Origin: Chitinophagaceae bacterium 26-R-25 | GTDB lineage: Bacteria; Bacteroidota; Bacteroidia; Chitinophagales; Chitinophagaceae | Reading direction: 5' to 3' | Assembly (NCBI GenBank): GCA_029906195.1 | Contig: JARWSJ010000002.1 | Coordinates: 62,001-126,000, forward strand | DNA length: 64,000 nt | Shown: one piece after another, positions 1-9,378 of the stretch | How the letters are laid out: every line of letters begins with the position of its first letter | Position numbering within the stretch: position 1 is the first letter of the stretch | Notes under the pieces: generated by a model | Database searches by the model: none | What the model was told of the DNA's origin: nothing | Seen by the model: only the letters and a program-made list of their open reading frames with translations | Translations under genes and position numbers: made by a program

Positions 1-1
1 T

Positions 2-2614
2 TTCTTTATTGCTCTTGAAAACGGAAAAACATACAATATTACCATTACCAATGTTGGCTATCTCCCTAAAAAGATAGCAGCCATGCAGGTAAGCGCCGAT
101 AACAATACCATAGATGTTGTCTTACAACGCAACAGCAAATCACAATTGCAGGAAGTGGTCGTAAAAGGAAGCGCAAAAAAAGAAACCATTGCCTCTATAT
201 ATAGCGTGCAAAAAAACAGCGCCTCTATCTCTGATGGTATTTCTGCGGAGATCATTAAAAAGTCTCCTGATCGCAATACAGGTGAAGTGCTGAAACGTGT
301 GAGTGGCGCATCGGTTCAGGACAACAAATTCGTAGTTATCCGCGGGTTGAACGAAAGATACAATGTTGCAATGCTTAACAACAGCATCCTGCCAAGTACA
401 GAACCAGACAAAAGAGCCTTTACATTCGACATCATTCCGTCGTCATTAATTGATAATCTGGTCATTTATAAATCTTCCACTCCGGATCTGCCCGGTGATT
501 TTTCTGGCGGCGCCATAAAAATTTCAACGAAAGATTATCCTTCAAAACCGCTTAGCGAACTTTCTGTGTCTATAGGTTATAACTCCTTAACAACCTTCAA
601 AAATTTCTACACAGGATTTCCAAAAGGTAAATATGATGCGCTTGGATTCTTCGATGACTCAAGATTGATTCCTGCACCATATTATAACAGAGGCGGATCC
701 TTTATTAATGAGGAGCCCGAGTTTAAAAGAGAAGTGACTAAAATGTTCTCTAATACTTTTGGTTACGAACCGGCTAACAAAAGCCTGCCAAACATAAGTG
801 TATCTTATACAGGAGGCAACACAAAAATCATTGGTGATAACAAAAAGCTGGGCTACATCTACTCGATCGGTTATGGCAATGGCAGAAGGGTTTCTGAAAG
901 AGATCGGGATGATTACTCTGTAGATAAAATAGGCCTGTACAGCTACAATACTAATAACTACGATGCGAGAAATAATCTTTCAGCATTATTGAACCTTACC
1001 TATTCTTACGGTAAAAGCAAGATATCTTTCAAAAATCTCTTCAACAATGATTTCTCCAACGTAAGCGCATTGCGCTCTGGTAGAAACGATGTGAACACTG
1101 ACTTCTTTTACATTAAGAGTGTAAACACAGAAGCGCAAAACAACGGCATCTACAACTCGGTGTTGGAAGGTGTTCATAAGTTGAATGGTGGCTGGACGCT
1201 TGATTGGAACGCTTCCTATGGGTTGACTTACAGGAACCAGCCGGACCAGAAAATTTTGACCTATCGCTCAGCAGACAATGCCAACGAAAACTATTACATC
1301 AAGTTCAATTACGAGAACTCTCCTGAGATAAGAAACGCAGGTCGTGTGTATTCTTTCCTGCATGAAAATATAGTTGGTGCCAATGTCAACCTCACTAAAG
1401 AGTTTCGCCTTTGGAACCAGGCTCAGAAGTTTAAAATAGGAACAACCAACTACTACCGTAACAGAAGCTCCGAAGCAAACGCACTTGGGTATGCAACACT
1501 TGAGCAATTGGGAATTACTATTTATGAAGGGAAAACAACTTCTTTCAACAATATTTTTAGCCCGGAAAACATTGATACATATAATCTGACAGTGGCGAAT
1601 ATCGGCACCAATACCGTTAAGTACACAGGTGAGGCAATGTTAAACAGCGGTTATGTGATGCTTGACAATAAGTTTGACGAGAAGCTCCGTTTAACATGGG
1701 GCGCAAGAGTAGAAAACTACGACCAAACTATTTCTTCTAAAAATAAAGAAGACATTAACTTAAGTAACCTGGATGTTTTGCCATCTTTCATTTTAACTTA
1801 TGCGCTCAACAATAAAACAAACTTAAGGCTTGCAGGGTCACAAGCTATTAACAGACCAGAGTTTCGCGAGCTTGCTACATACAGCGTTTATGACTATGAC
1901 AACAACCTGAATGTTATCGGTAACAACAAACTGGTTCGCTCAAAAAACACTAACGCAGATTTGCGTTATGAATGGTTCCCGGCAGCAGGAGAGATTATTT
2001 CTGCAAGTGCATTCTACAAATACTTTGACAAACCTATCGAGCAAACCAACAATGGTAACGATAATATGTCCTACGCAAATGCTACAAACTCTGTGGTGTA
2101 TGGACTAGAGATTGAGGCAAGAAAAAAACTTGACTTTTTAGGCAGCCATTTCATGGAACATTTTGCAGTGTACGCAAATGCTGCGTACATGAAGGGAAGC
2201 GTGAGAATTGATACGGCTACTTCTACCAACAGCCCAATGCAGGGTCAATCACCTTACCTGATCAATGGCGGATTGAGTTATACGTCATTTGACGATAATT
2301 TTTCTGTAAACTTTCTGTACAACAGGATAGGACCAAGATTGCGTTTCCGCGGTGTAAGTGGATTAGGCGGCATGAACATTTTTGAAAAGCCGAGAGACGT
2401 TGTCGATTTTCAGGTTGCGAGAAAATTCTATCATCAGAAACTTGAAGTAAAACTGACGATAAATGATATCCTGGCTCAGCCATTTGCATGGTACTACAAG
2501 TTTGAAAGCAATCCTTCCAACATAAACTACAATGCTTCAACTGACAAGGTAATTACATCATTCAAATACGGAACAACGGCCATACTGGGCTTGAAATATA
2601 ATTTCGGCAGATAA
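2..2614 (+). CDS. TonB-dependent outer membrane receptor (5' end outside window)
   Basis: The reading frame is open from base 2, so the start codon and signal peptide lie upstream of the window; about 870 residues are visible. The first ~50 residues look like the end of a carboxypeptidase-regulatory beta-sandwich (ending in a DVVLQRNS-type strand). A plug domain follows (FVVIRGLNERYN; DLPGDFSGGAIKIST), then a long beta-barrel rich in Tyr/Asn/aromatic strands ending in GLKYNFGR, a typical outer-membrane C-terminus. The family imports ligands across the outer membrane using TonB energy; the substrate is unknown. The beta-helix lipoprotein gene starts 49 bp downstream on the same strand with no terminator between, so the two are probably one operon. 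An internal ATG at 83 is not the true start. Confidence 0.93.
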   Translation, partial: FFIALENGKTYNITITNVGYLPKKIAAMQVSADNNTIDVVLQRNSKSQLQEVVVKGSAKKETIASIYSVQKNSASISDGISAEIIKKSPDRNTGEVLKRVSGASVQDNKFVVIRGLNERYNVAMLNNSILPSTEPDKRAFTFDIIPSSLIDNLVIYKSSTPDLPGDFSGGAIKISTKDYPSKPLSELSVSIGYNSLTTFKNFYTGFPKGKYDALGFFDDSRLIPAPYYNRGGSFINEEPEFKREVTKMFSNTFGYEPANKSLPNISVSYTGGNTKIIGDNKKLGYIYSIGYGNGRRVSERDRDDYSVDKIGLYSYNTNNYDARNNLSALLNLTYSYGKSKISFKNLFNNDFSNVSALRSGRNDVNTDFFYIKSVNTEAQNNGIYNSVLEGVHKLNGGWTLDWNASYGLTYRNQPDQKILTYRSADNANENYYIKFNYENSPEIRNAGRVYSFLHENIVGANVNLTKEFRLWNQAQKFKIGTTNYYRNRSSEANALGYATLEQLGITIYEGKTTSFNNIFSPENIDTYNLTVANIGTNTVKYTGEAMLNSGYVMLDNKFDEKLRLTWGARVENYDQTISSKNKEDINLSNLDVLPSFILTYALNNKTNLRLAGSQAINRPEFRELATYSVYDYDNNLNVIGNNKLVRSKNTNADLRYEWFPAAGEIISASAFYKYFDKPIEQTNNGNDNMSYANATNSVVYGLEIEARKKLDFLGSHFMEHFAVYANAAYMKGSVRIDTATSTNSPMQGQSPYLINGGLSYTSFDDNFSVNFLYNRIGPRLRFRGVSGLGGMNIFEKPRDVVDFQVARKFYHQKLEVKLTINDILAQPFAWYYKFESNPSNINYNASTDKVITSFKYGTTAILGLKYNFGR

Positions 2615-2663
2615 TAACCTTTCGCAAAGCCGAAGATTTTAGAAAATAAGAAAACAAATAACA

Positions 2664-4064
2664 ATGAAAAAGATCGCAGCATTTCTTTTACTAGGGTCCT
2701 TTGCGTTCAGCATTGGATGTAAAAAAAGCGACAGTTCTCCGGATCCAAGTGGTGGCGGCAATACCGGTGGTGATGTCGTAAACCCGGCTACAAACACTGT
2801 GGACATCCGTGGTGTAATCAAAGCAGACAGAAAATTTACTAAAGACAAAACATACCGCCTGCGTGGATATGTGTATGTGACAGATGGCGCAACCTTAACA
2901 ATTGAGCCAGGTACTAAAATCGTATCTAACAAAGACTCTGCAGGTGTTTTGGTGATCTACAGAGATGCAACAATCATTGCAGACGGTAATGCAGACAACC
3001 CAATTGTATTTACATCAAACGAAACTACCAAAGCGCCTGGTGATTTGGGTGGCGTAGTATTGGTTGGCCAGGCAAAGGGCAACAACAACCACACTGTTAT
3101 CGAAGGTGGTGTTGATGCAGCGTTCAGCGCATTTGGTGGCACTAACGATGCCCACAGTTCTGGTACATTGCGTTATGTACGTATCGAGTACGCTGGTAAA
3201 GCGGTTAACCCGGGCGATGAGATCAATGGTCTTTCTTTATACGGGGTAGGTTCAGGTACCACTATCGACTACATCCAGGTTATCCGTGGTTTGGATGACG
3301 CCTTCGAATTTTTCGGTGGTGCTGTAAACTGTAAACACCTTATTGCTTACAACTGTGCTGATGATGATTTCGATATGGATGACGGTTACCGCGGTATGAT
3401 CCAGTACGCGATCTCTATCAAAGATCCTAAATTCACTGATGCAAAAGGTACAACTGGCGATATCTCTAACAACTTTGAGGTAGATAACGTTAACCCATCT
3501 AACGGTTTCCAGTTGAGCAGAACACCAATCACTGCGCCTATTTTGTCAAACTTCACTGCAGTTGGTCCTAACAATGCGTCAGGCACTAGCACAGACTATG
3601 GTTATGGCATGCGTTGGAGAAGAGGCGCAAAGTTTGTTTTGGCAAACTCAATCGTTATGGGTGGTCAAAAAGCTGGTCTTGATCTCGATGACGATTCAAC
3701 AGCAAATTATTACAAAGGTGATTCAAGCCGTTTCTACAATAGCTTCCTGCATTCAGTAGCGAACAATTTTCAATTGGGTAACTCAAGTGCTGTAAAAGTT
3801 TACGATGTAGCTTCTTTGCAAGCAAAGGTTACCGGTAATGATTTGAGCACGGTTTACGCAGATCCTGCTGCAATCAAATTGACAGATCCGTTCAACACTG
3901 CAGCTCCAAATGTTAAACCTGCTGCCGGTTCACCTGCGCTTACAACTGCCGGTAAATTCGACTTCAAAGGATTGACAAATGCATTCTTCGATAAAACATC
4001 TTTCGTAGGTGCAATGGATGCTACTAACGACTGGACAGCAAAATGGACAGTTTGGAATAAATAA
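2664..4064 (+). CDS. Exported lipoprotein, predicted parallel beta-helix
   Basis: This 466-aa protein starts with a lipoprotein signal peptide: MKK, a hydrophobic stretch, then FSIGCKKSD, with the lipidated Cys near residue 19. A Ser/Gly/Pro-rich linker follows. The rest has repeated short beta strands with Gly/Asn turns (for example TLTIEPGTKIVS, PIVFTSN, TIDYIQVIRGLDDAFEFFGG), the pattern of a right-handed parallel beta-helix. An acidic stretch, ADDDFDMDDGY, could bind a metal, but that is a guess. It lies directly behind a TonB receptor and is followed by a strong terminator, which suggests a surface protein working with that receptor, perhaps in ligand capture. I do not recognise a specific function. 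Confidence 0.85.
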   Translation: MKKIAAFLLLGSFAFSIGCKKSDSSPDPSGGGNTGGDVVNPATNTVDIRGVIKADRKFTKDKTYRLRGYVYVTDGATLTIEPGTKIVSNKDSAGVLVIYRDATIIADGNADNPIVFTSNETTKAPGDLGGVVLVGQAKGNNNHTVIEGGVDAAFSAFGGTNDAHSSGTLRYVRIEYAGKAVNPGDEINGLSLYGVGSGTTIDYIQVIRGLDDAFEFFGGAVNCKHLIAYNCADDDFDMDDGYRGMIQYAISIKDPKFTDAKGTTGDISNNFEVDNVNPSNGFQLSRTPITAPILSNFTAVGPNNASGTSTDYGYGMRWRRGAKFVLANSIVMGGQKAGLDLDDDSTANYYKGDSSRFYNSFLHSVANNFQLGNSSAVKVYDVASLQAKVTGNDLSTVYADPAAIKLTDPFNTAAPNVKPAAGSPALTTAGKFDFKGLTNAFFDKTSFVGAMDATNDWTAKWTVWNK

Positions 4065-4145
4065 TTGATAGGACTTATAAACAACCCTATTCAACCGAAT
4101 GGTTGCCAACGTGCAACTGTGTGTTAAGAATTAAAAATTCTAATC

Positions 4146-4176
4146 GCCCCGATTTCAATCGGGGCTTTTATTTTTT
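4146..4176 (+). terminator. Rho-independent terminator
   Basis: An eight-bp stem GCCCCGAT/ATCGGGGC with a four-base loop is followed by a T-rich run. It ends the receptor/beta-helix lipoprotein operon. Confidence 0.9.
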
Positions 4177-4177
4177 G

Positions 4178-4309
4178 AGTTGTTAGTTGATGGTTTATAG
4201 TTGTTAGAAACTGTCCAATGTTGCCTCATTGTTAACATAAGGTAACTTGCGTTGAATCAAGAGCGCTGCGCTAAATGCCTAACAACCAACAACTAACAAC
4301 TACCAACTC
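4178..4309. repeat. Inverted word cassette, TTAGTTG family
   Basis: The left arm (4178-4207) carries degenerate copies of GTTAGTTG. The right arm (4279-4309) carries the reverse complement (CAACAACTAACAAC). The centre is about 70 bp. The cassette sits just behind the 4146 terminator. Related copies are at 32650-32783 and 40636-40759. Confidence 0.8.
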
Positions 4310-4413
4310 CCATCTCTTAACATTGCGGTAATATTACGATAACATTGGCTTAATGTTGCCTTAACATTGTGTTCACAGCTGTAGTAGAGTTTTGCATAAA
4401 ATTTAACACACAG

Positions 4414-7400
4414 ATGCAACGTTTACTTGTGCTATGCATAGCCTTTTTGACTATGACAGCAATTACTAAAACCTATGCCCAGGAAACAACTGCTACATTG
4501 AGCGGATCAGTTTCTGGTGTCAATAGTGAGCCTGCCCCGGGAGCTACCATTCTTGTAAAACATGAACCTACTGGTTTCAAAACAAGCACTCAAGCTAACA
4601 ACAAGGGCTATTATTTCATACCTAACTTAAAAGTTGGCGGCCCTTACACAATTACTATATCATATGCAGGGGCAAAAACAGAAGAATTCAAAGATGTATA
4701 CCTTTCATTAGGCAACAATCCTGATATTAACCTTGCGTTCAAACAAAGCAACAGCGAACTGAAAGAAGTAACTGTAGTTGCCGCAGGAAGAAAAACTGCT
4801 GCTGCCGGTCTTTCTGTAGGAAAAGTTCAATTGAACACCCTTCCTTCTATCGGTCGCGGTATTGGTGATTTCACAAGACTTACGCCTCAATCAAATAACA
4901 ACTCATTTGCGGGTAGTAACTTCCGTTATAACAACTTCACTTTGGATGGTGCTATTAATAATGATGCGATTGGTTTCAGTAACTCTGCCGGTGGAACGAG
5001 CGGCGGCGGTCAAGCTGGTACTGCGGGTGCCGGTACACGTACAAACCCCTACAGCCTTGAAACGATCCAGGAGATACAGGTACAACTCGCACCATACGAT
5101 GTAAAGCTTGGTAACTTTACAGGTGGTAGCGTAAACGCGGTAACTAAAAGCGGTACAAACGAATTTCATGGTTCATTATATGGTTTCGGCCGTAGCCATG
5201 CTTTGGTTGGTAAAAGCGTAGATGGTTTGAAAACCAAAATGAGCTCAGACTTTTACGACTATCAATCAGGCTTCACTTTAGGTGGACCGATCGTTAAGAA
5301 CAAAGCTTTCTTCTTTATCAATGCTGAACTTGGACGTGGTCAAATGCCTACATTCTACAATGCAGGTGATCCGGGTGCTGCGATGACAAAAGCTGAAGGT
5401 GATGCGATCATCAACAAAATGAAAACGCAGTACAACTACGATCCGGGTACTTATACTGCTGGAAAAATTTTCACCAACAGTAATAAATTCTTCGCTAAAC
5501 TGGATTTCAACCTTGGCGCAAAAAGCACTTTGATGGTCCGTGGCTTGTACACTTCTGGTTGGGGTAACAACCTTGAGCGTACGACAACTAACTTCCAGTT
5601 TTCTACTGCCGACTTTACTCAACACACCAACAACATTAACCTCGTTGCTGAGTTGAAAACAAAGATCAACAACAACGTAAGCAACCAGGCAATTGTGAGC
5701 TACATCAATGTACATGAGTACAGAGATTTTCCAACTCCAATGAACGCTTCTGGTCAGCCTTATGGTGTTCCTGCTACTCCATTCATCAGTATCGACAACG
5801 ACCGCATTTGGTTGGGTACATGGAGAGAAGCTTCTATCTATAACATGAAGCAGCAGACATTTGAGTTTACAGATAACGTAACTGTTACAAAAGGTATCAA
5901 CAAATTTACTTTCGGTACACACAACGAGTTCTACAGCCTGTCTTATGGTTTCTTGAACTCATGGAACGGTCGTTGGGAATATGCAGGAGGTTTGAACAAA
6001 TTCCTTGCTGACCAGCCTTCACGTATCCGTGGTGTGTTCCCAAGAGACGCAAAAATTGATAATGACAGAAATTCTTTGTATGACAACGTTCCGGGAAGCA
6101 GCTACAATGTAAACCTGACAAGTTTGTATGCACAGGATGAAATCGCGATCACAAAGAAATTCAAGATCACTCCGGGTGTGAGAATTGACTATCCATTCCT
6201 TGGGAAAAAATTCCCATTGGATTCAGCTTTGAACGGTACAACTGCTTACAGTCCGGTTAACCCAACTTATACTCACACTCCATTTAACGAGTTTACGAAT
6301 AAATGGTTGGGCGACGCTACAGTATCTCCACGTTTAGGTTTCAACTGGGATATCAAAGGAAACCAATCACTGGTATTGCGTGGTGGTGCGGGTATCTTCG
6401 TAGGACGTATGCCGTTCGCATGGATGGGTTATGCTAGCACATTAACAGGTAATAACTTTGGTAACATCGACTACAAACCGGCTGCTGGTACAGTGGTAGG
6501 TTTGGCAATGGATCCAACGCACCTGAAAGATACAGTCTTCAATCACTCACAATCTGCGGCAAACACACGTGAGGTTGATATCGTAGATAACAATTTTAAA
6601 CTGCCTACGATCCTGCGTTCAAATATTGCACTGGATTATAAATTCGGTAAAGGATATAAATTGACATTGGATGCGATGTATACAAAAACGATACATGATG
6701 TGAAGTTCCAGCAGATCAACGTAAAAGATACTACACAGTATTATTCTACGGGTCCTACGAAGACTCCTTTCTATGTAGGTGGTGCTAAAAACAACCCTCA
6801 ATACTCTAACGTTTATTTGTTAAGCAATACAAGTGAAGGTTACCGTTATAACTTAACTGCACAGTTAAGCAAAGTAACAAACGGAATCCCGGTAGGTAAG
6901 CATTCTACATTGAATCTTAACTGGATGGTAGCTTACACTTACGGTATGAGTAAAGACGTTGCAAACGGTATCCGCAACTCATTCCAAAGTAACTACGAGG
7001 TGAATCCTTCGATCAATCCGCAGAATACTCCATTGGGTTATTCGAACTTTGACCTTCGTCACCGTATCGTAGCTACAATCAGTGGTGCATTGAACTGGAG
7101 CGCAAGCAACTCTACATCACTTGCATTCTTCTACTCAGGTCAGGCAGGTAGCCCGTATTCATTGATTTACACAAATGCACCATTTGGTAACTCATCAAAT
7201 GCTCCATTGCCTTACATTCCTAAAGATCAGAATGACATTCAGCTTGCTGATTACAAAAAATCTGATGGAACAACATACACAGCTGCTCAACAGTATGCTG
7301 ATTTGAATAAATTCATCGAAGGTGATAGCTACCTGAGCAAACACAGAGGTCAGTATGCAGAGCGTAACGGTTTGCGTACTCCATGGAACCACCAACTTGA

Positions 7401-7716
7401 TATGAAAATTATGCACGAGTTAAAATTGGGTGGTGGTAAACACTCACTTCAATTCAGCTTCGATGTGTTGAACGTATTGAACCTGATCAGCAATAGTATG
7501 GGTCACATTACGTTTGTAACCAACGTTAACAACTACACTGTTAACTTCCTGAAATTCGCTAACGACGGTTCAGGTAAAGCTCCGGGTTCACCAGCTTCTG
7601 GTTACACACCAACATTCAACTTCTTGCCACCACCTGCAGGTGTTGATCATTACTACACTAATGATCCTATCAACTCTCGTTGGCAAGGTCAGTTCGGTAT
7701 CAAATATTCTTTCTAA
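4414..7716 (+). CDS. TonB-dependent receptor, Oar-like, with carboxypeptidase-regulatory domain
   Basis: About 1100 aa from the ATG at 4414. That start gives a clean signal peptide (MQRLLVLCIAF..., cleavage after TYA near residue 22); the earlier in-frame ATG at 4369 would add 15 unlikely residues. Residues ~25-115 form a carboxypeptidase-regulatory/Cna-B-like domain (LSGSVSGVNSEPAPGATILV; GYYFIPNL). A plug follows with a Gly-rich insert (NSAGGTSGGGQAGTAGAG) and the motif YDVKLGNFTGGSVNAVTKSG, typical of Oar-like receptors. A very long barrel ends in FGIKYSF. The ligand is unknown. It is monocistronic, with terminators on both sides. Codon use appears highly biased, with long antisense open frames, which suggests strong expression. 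Confidence 0.93.
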   Translation: MQRLLVLCIAFLTMTAITKTYAQETTATLSGSVSGVNSEPAPGATILVKHEPTGFKTSTQANNKGYYFIPNLKVGGPYTITISYAGAKTEEFKDVYLSLGNNPDINLAFKQSNSELKEVTVVAAGRKTAAAGLSVGKVQLNTLPSIGRGIGDFTRLTPQSNNNSFAGSNFRYNNFTLDGAINNDAIGFSNSAGGTSGGGQAGTAGAGTRTNPYSLETIQEIQVQLAPYDVKLGNFTGGSVNAVTKSGTNEFHGSLYGFGRSHALVGKSVDGLKTKMSSDFYDYQSGFTLGGPIVKNKAFFFINAELGRGQMPTFYNAGDPGAAMTKAEGDAIINKMKTQYNYDPGTYTAGKIFTNSNKFFAKLDFNLGAKSTLMVRGLYTSGWGNNLERTTTNFQFSTADFTQHTNNINLVAELKTKINNNVSNQAIVSYINVHEYRDFPTPMNASGQPYGVPATPFISIDNDRIWLGTWREASIYNMKQQTFEFTDNVTVTKGINKFTFGTHNEFYSLSYGFLNSWNGRWEYAGGLNKFLADQPSRIRGVFPRDAKIDNDRNSLYDNVPGSSYNVNLTSLYAQDEIAITKKFKITPGVRIDYPFLGKKFPLDSALNGTTAYSPVNPTYTHTPFNEFTNKWLGDATVSPRLGFNWDIKGNQSLVLRGGAGIFVGRMPFAWMGYASTLTGNNFGNIDYKPAAGTVVGLAMDPTHLKDTVFNHSQSAANTREVDIVDNNFKLPTILRSNIALDYKFGKGYKLTLDAMYTKTIHDVKFQQINVKDTTQYYSTGPTKTPFYVGGAKNNPQYSNVYLLSNTSEGYRYNLTAQLSKVTNGIPVGKHSTLNLNWMVAYTYGMSKDVANGIRNSFQSNYEVNPSINPQNTPLGYSNFDLRHRIVATISGALNWSASNSTSLAFFYSGQAGSPYSLIYTNAPFGNSSNAPLPYIPKDQNDIQLADYKKSDGTTYTAAQQYADLNKFIEGDSYLSKHRGQYAERNGLRTPWNHQLDMKIMHELKLGGGKHSLQFSFDVLNVLNLISNSMGHITFVTNVNNYTVNFLKFANDGSGKAPGSPASGYTPTFNFLPPPAGVDHYYTNDPINSRWQGQFGIKYSF

Positions 7717-7740
7717 AATATTGTATGCTGAAAACAGAAA

Positions 7741-7768
7741 GAGGTCGTCGAAAGACGGCCTTTTTTAT
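7741..7768 (+). terminator. Rho-independent terminator
   Basis: Stem AGGTCGTC/GACGGCCT with a GAAA tetraloop, followed by six T. It ends the Oar-like receptor gene. Confidence 0.92.
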
Positions 7769-7799
7769 TGCCCTTTGGTGTCGTGTTCGAAATTGCCCA

Positions 7800-8082
7800 A
7801 TTAGGAATTAAGAATTAAGAATTAGGAATTAGGAATTAGGAATTAGGAAGTACGAAATAGGAATTAAGAATTCCGCGCATTCAACTAAGCCCCAGCGGGG
7901 CGGCACGTTAGTAGCTCATAATAAAATTTGCAACCATAATACCAGCCCCAGCGGGGCGACATGTTAAACCGGCCCGTAGGCCGGAAATAGTAGGCAGGCA
8001 ATGCTATTACTAGCTTACTATTACCTAAATGTTAAGCCTTGACACGCCTTTCTAACTTCTAATTCCTAATTTCTAATTCCTT
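7800..8082. repeat. Inverted word cassette, AATTAGG family, enclosing GC-rich units
   Basis: About eight copies of AATTAGG/AATTAAG run rightward (7800-7872). The reverse-complement arm (TAATTCC words) is at 8056-8082. The ~180-bp centre holds two copies of the GCCCCAGCGGGGC unit (7888-7914 and 7944-7967). The cassette fills the gap before the dehydrogenase gene; no gene is seen inside. Confidence 0.85.
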
Positions 8083-8085
8083 CTT

Positions 8086-8093
8086 TACTTTCG
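8086..8093 (+). promoter_or_regulatory. Possible -7 box of the 8119 gene
   Basis: TACTTTCG is one base off the Bacteroidota -7 consensus TAnnTTTG and lies 25 bp before the ATG, directly after the right arm of the word cassette. No clear -33 TTG was found. Confidence 0.45.
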
Positions 8094-8118
8094 TAACACA
8101 ACACTAAAAACCGACATC

Positions 8119-9102
8119 ATGCAAATAGCCTTCTTCTCAACAAAATCTTATGACAAACAATATTTTGATGCGTGCAATAAAGAACACAACATTATTTACA
8201 TAGAAACACAATTGAACGAGCAAACGGTTGCCCTCGCAGAGGGTTGTGATGCCATTTGCGCTTTTGTAAACGATGTGCTCAATAAAAAGGTAATTGCAGA
8301 ACTGGCGAAACTAAACATCAAACTCATTGCCATGCGTTGTGCGGGCTACAACAATGTGGACCTGGACGAAGCGGGAAAGAACGGAATTACTGTCGTGCGC
8401 GTGCCCGCCTATTCACCTTATGCAGTGGCAGAACATGCGCTGGCACTCATCATGACACTCAACCGAAAAACACACAAAGCCTATAACCGCGTAAGAGAAG
8501 GAAACTTTTCCCTCGAAAAACTCACCGGCTTCGACTTGTATGGAAAAACGGTTGGCGTTATCGGCACGGGCAAAATAGGACAGATATTTTGCGACATTAT
8601 GCTAGGAATGGGTTGCCGGGTCCTGGCATTTGATGTCATTGCAAACAAAGACTTGATGGCAAAAGGAGTGGAGTATTTGCCCCTGGTAGATTTGTTGCCT
8701 CAGTGCGAAATTATTTCATTGCATTGCCCATTAACAGAGCAGACACATCATATCATCAACGAAGAAACACTCGGAATGATGAAACAGGGCTCCATGCTCA
8801 TAAACACAAGTCGTGGCGCATTGGTGGATACCAGGGCTGCCATTGAAGCATTAAAAACTGGTCAGCTGGGCTATTTAGGCATCGATGTGTATGAGCAAGA
8901 GGAAAAATTATTTTTTACCGATTGGAGCGAAGCCGTTATCCAGGACGACGTAATTATGCGCCTGATGAGCTTTCCAAACGTATTAATCACTGCCCACCAG
9001 GCATTTTTCACAGAAGAGGCCCTCGTGCAAATAGCAGAAGTTACCCTCAATAACATAAAAGCCTACGAAACTGGCAAGGAATTAGCTAATAAAGTCATCT
9101 AG
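8119..9102 (+). CDS. ldhA: D-2-hydroxyacid dehydrogenase (D-lactate dehydrogenase type)
   Basis: A 327-aa NAD-dependent dehydrogenase that interconverts 2-oxoacids and D-2-hydroxyacids; pyruvate/D-lactate is the likely pair. The Rossmann motif GTGKIGQIF is at residues 149-157. The catalytic triad has the family spacing: Arg232 in NTSRGAL, Glu261 after DVYEQ, and His293 in ITAHQAF. The HCPLT and SRGALVDT signatures are present. The length is normal for the LdhA subfamily. It stands alone between repeat-filled gaps, so no operon context helps with the substrate. The enzyme class is certain; the D-lactate assignment is likely. Confidence 0.9.
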   Translation: MQIAFFSTKSYDKQYFDACNKEHNIIYIETQLNEQTVALAEGCDAICAFVNDVLNKKVIAELAKLNIKLIAMRCAGYNNVDLDEAGKNGITVVRVPAYSPYAVAEHALALIMTLNRKTHKAYNRVREGNFSLEKLTGFDLYGKTVGVIGTGKIGQIFCDIMLGMGCRVLAFDVIANKDLMAKGVEYLPLVDLLPQCEIISLHCPLTEQTHHIINEETLGMMKQGSMLINTSRGALVDTRAAIEALKTGQLGYLGIDVYEQEEKLFFTDWSEAVIQDDVIMRLMSFPNVLITAHQAFFTEEALVQIAEVTLNNIKAYETGKELANKVI

Positions 9103-9156
9103 TTAGATTTTGGGCCATTCTGCAAAGAAATTGGAGCTTTGAATAACAACAAATGG

Positions 9157-9312
9157 TTCTCGCAGCGGACGCAAAGGAGCAGCGACGCAGAGGCAATTGA
9201 CTGCGTTCGTTGAGCATTGTTGTGGTTCTGGTTGTGACTTTTAGCAAAGTAAATGAATTGAAACTACATTCATTCGTTGCCTCGCCGCCCCGCTGCGATC
9301 GCAGCGAGAAAA
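9157..9312. repeat. Inverted repeat cassette, CGCAGCGACGCAGAGG family
   Basis: The left arm (9157-9193) resembles TCTCGCAGCGGACGCAAAGG. The imperfect inverted right arm (9275-9312) contains GCCTCGCCGCCCCGCTGCG. It occupies most of the 276-bp gap between the dehydrogenase and gcvT; no gene is seen there. Confidence 0.6.
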
Positions 9313-9342
9313 AACTTTGTACTTTCTGAAAGCGCTTTCTCC

Positions 9343-9350
9343 TATTTTTG
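9343..9350 (+). promoter_or_regulatory. -7 promoter box of gcvT
   Basis: TATTTTTG matches TAnnTTTG and lies 28 bp before the gcvT ATG. A TTG at 9317 is further upstream than usual for a -33 box. Confidence 0.55.
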
Positions 9351-9378
9351 CAGGGCTTAAAACTAAATTAAACATTAC

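Noticed and set aside
5278-5922. A 214-codon open frame antisense to the Oar-like receptor
   Set aside because: Shadow frame; no signal, domain or promoter.
7800-8082. Insertion sequence remnant
   Set aside because: No transposase fragment, no long terminal inverted repeats and no target-site duplication could be seen.
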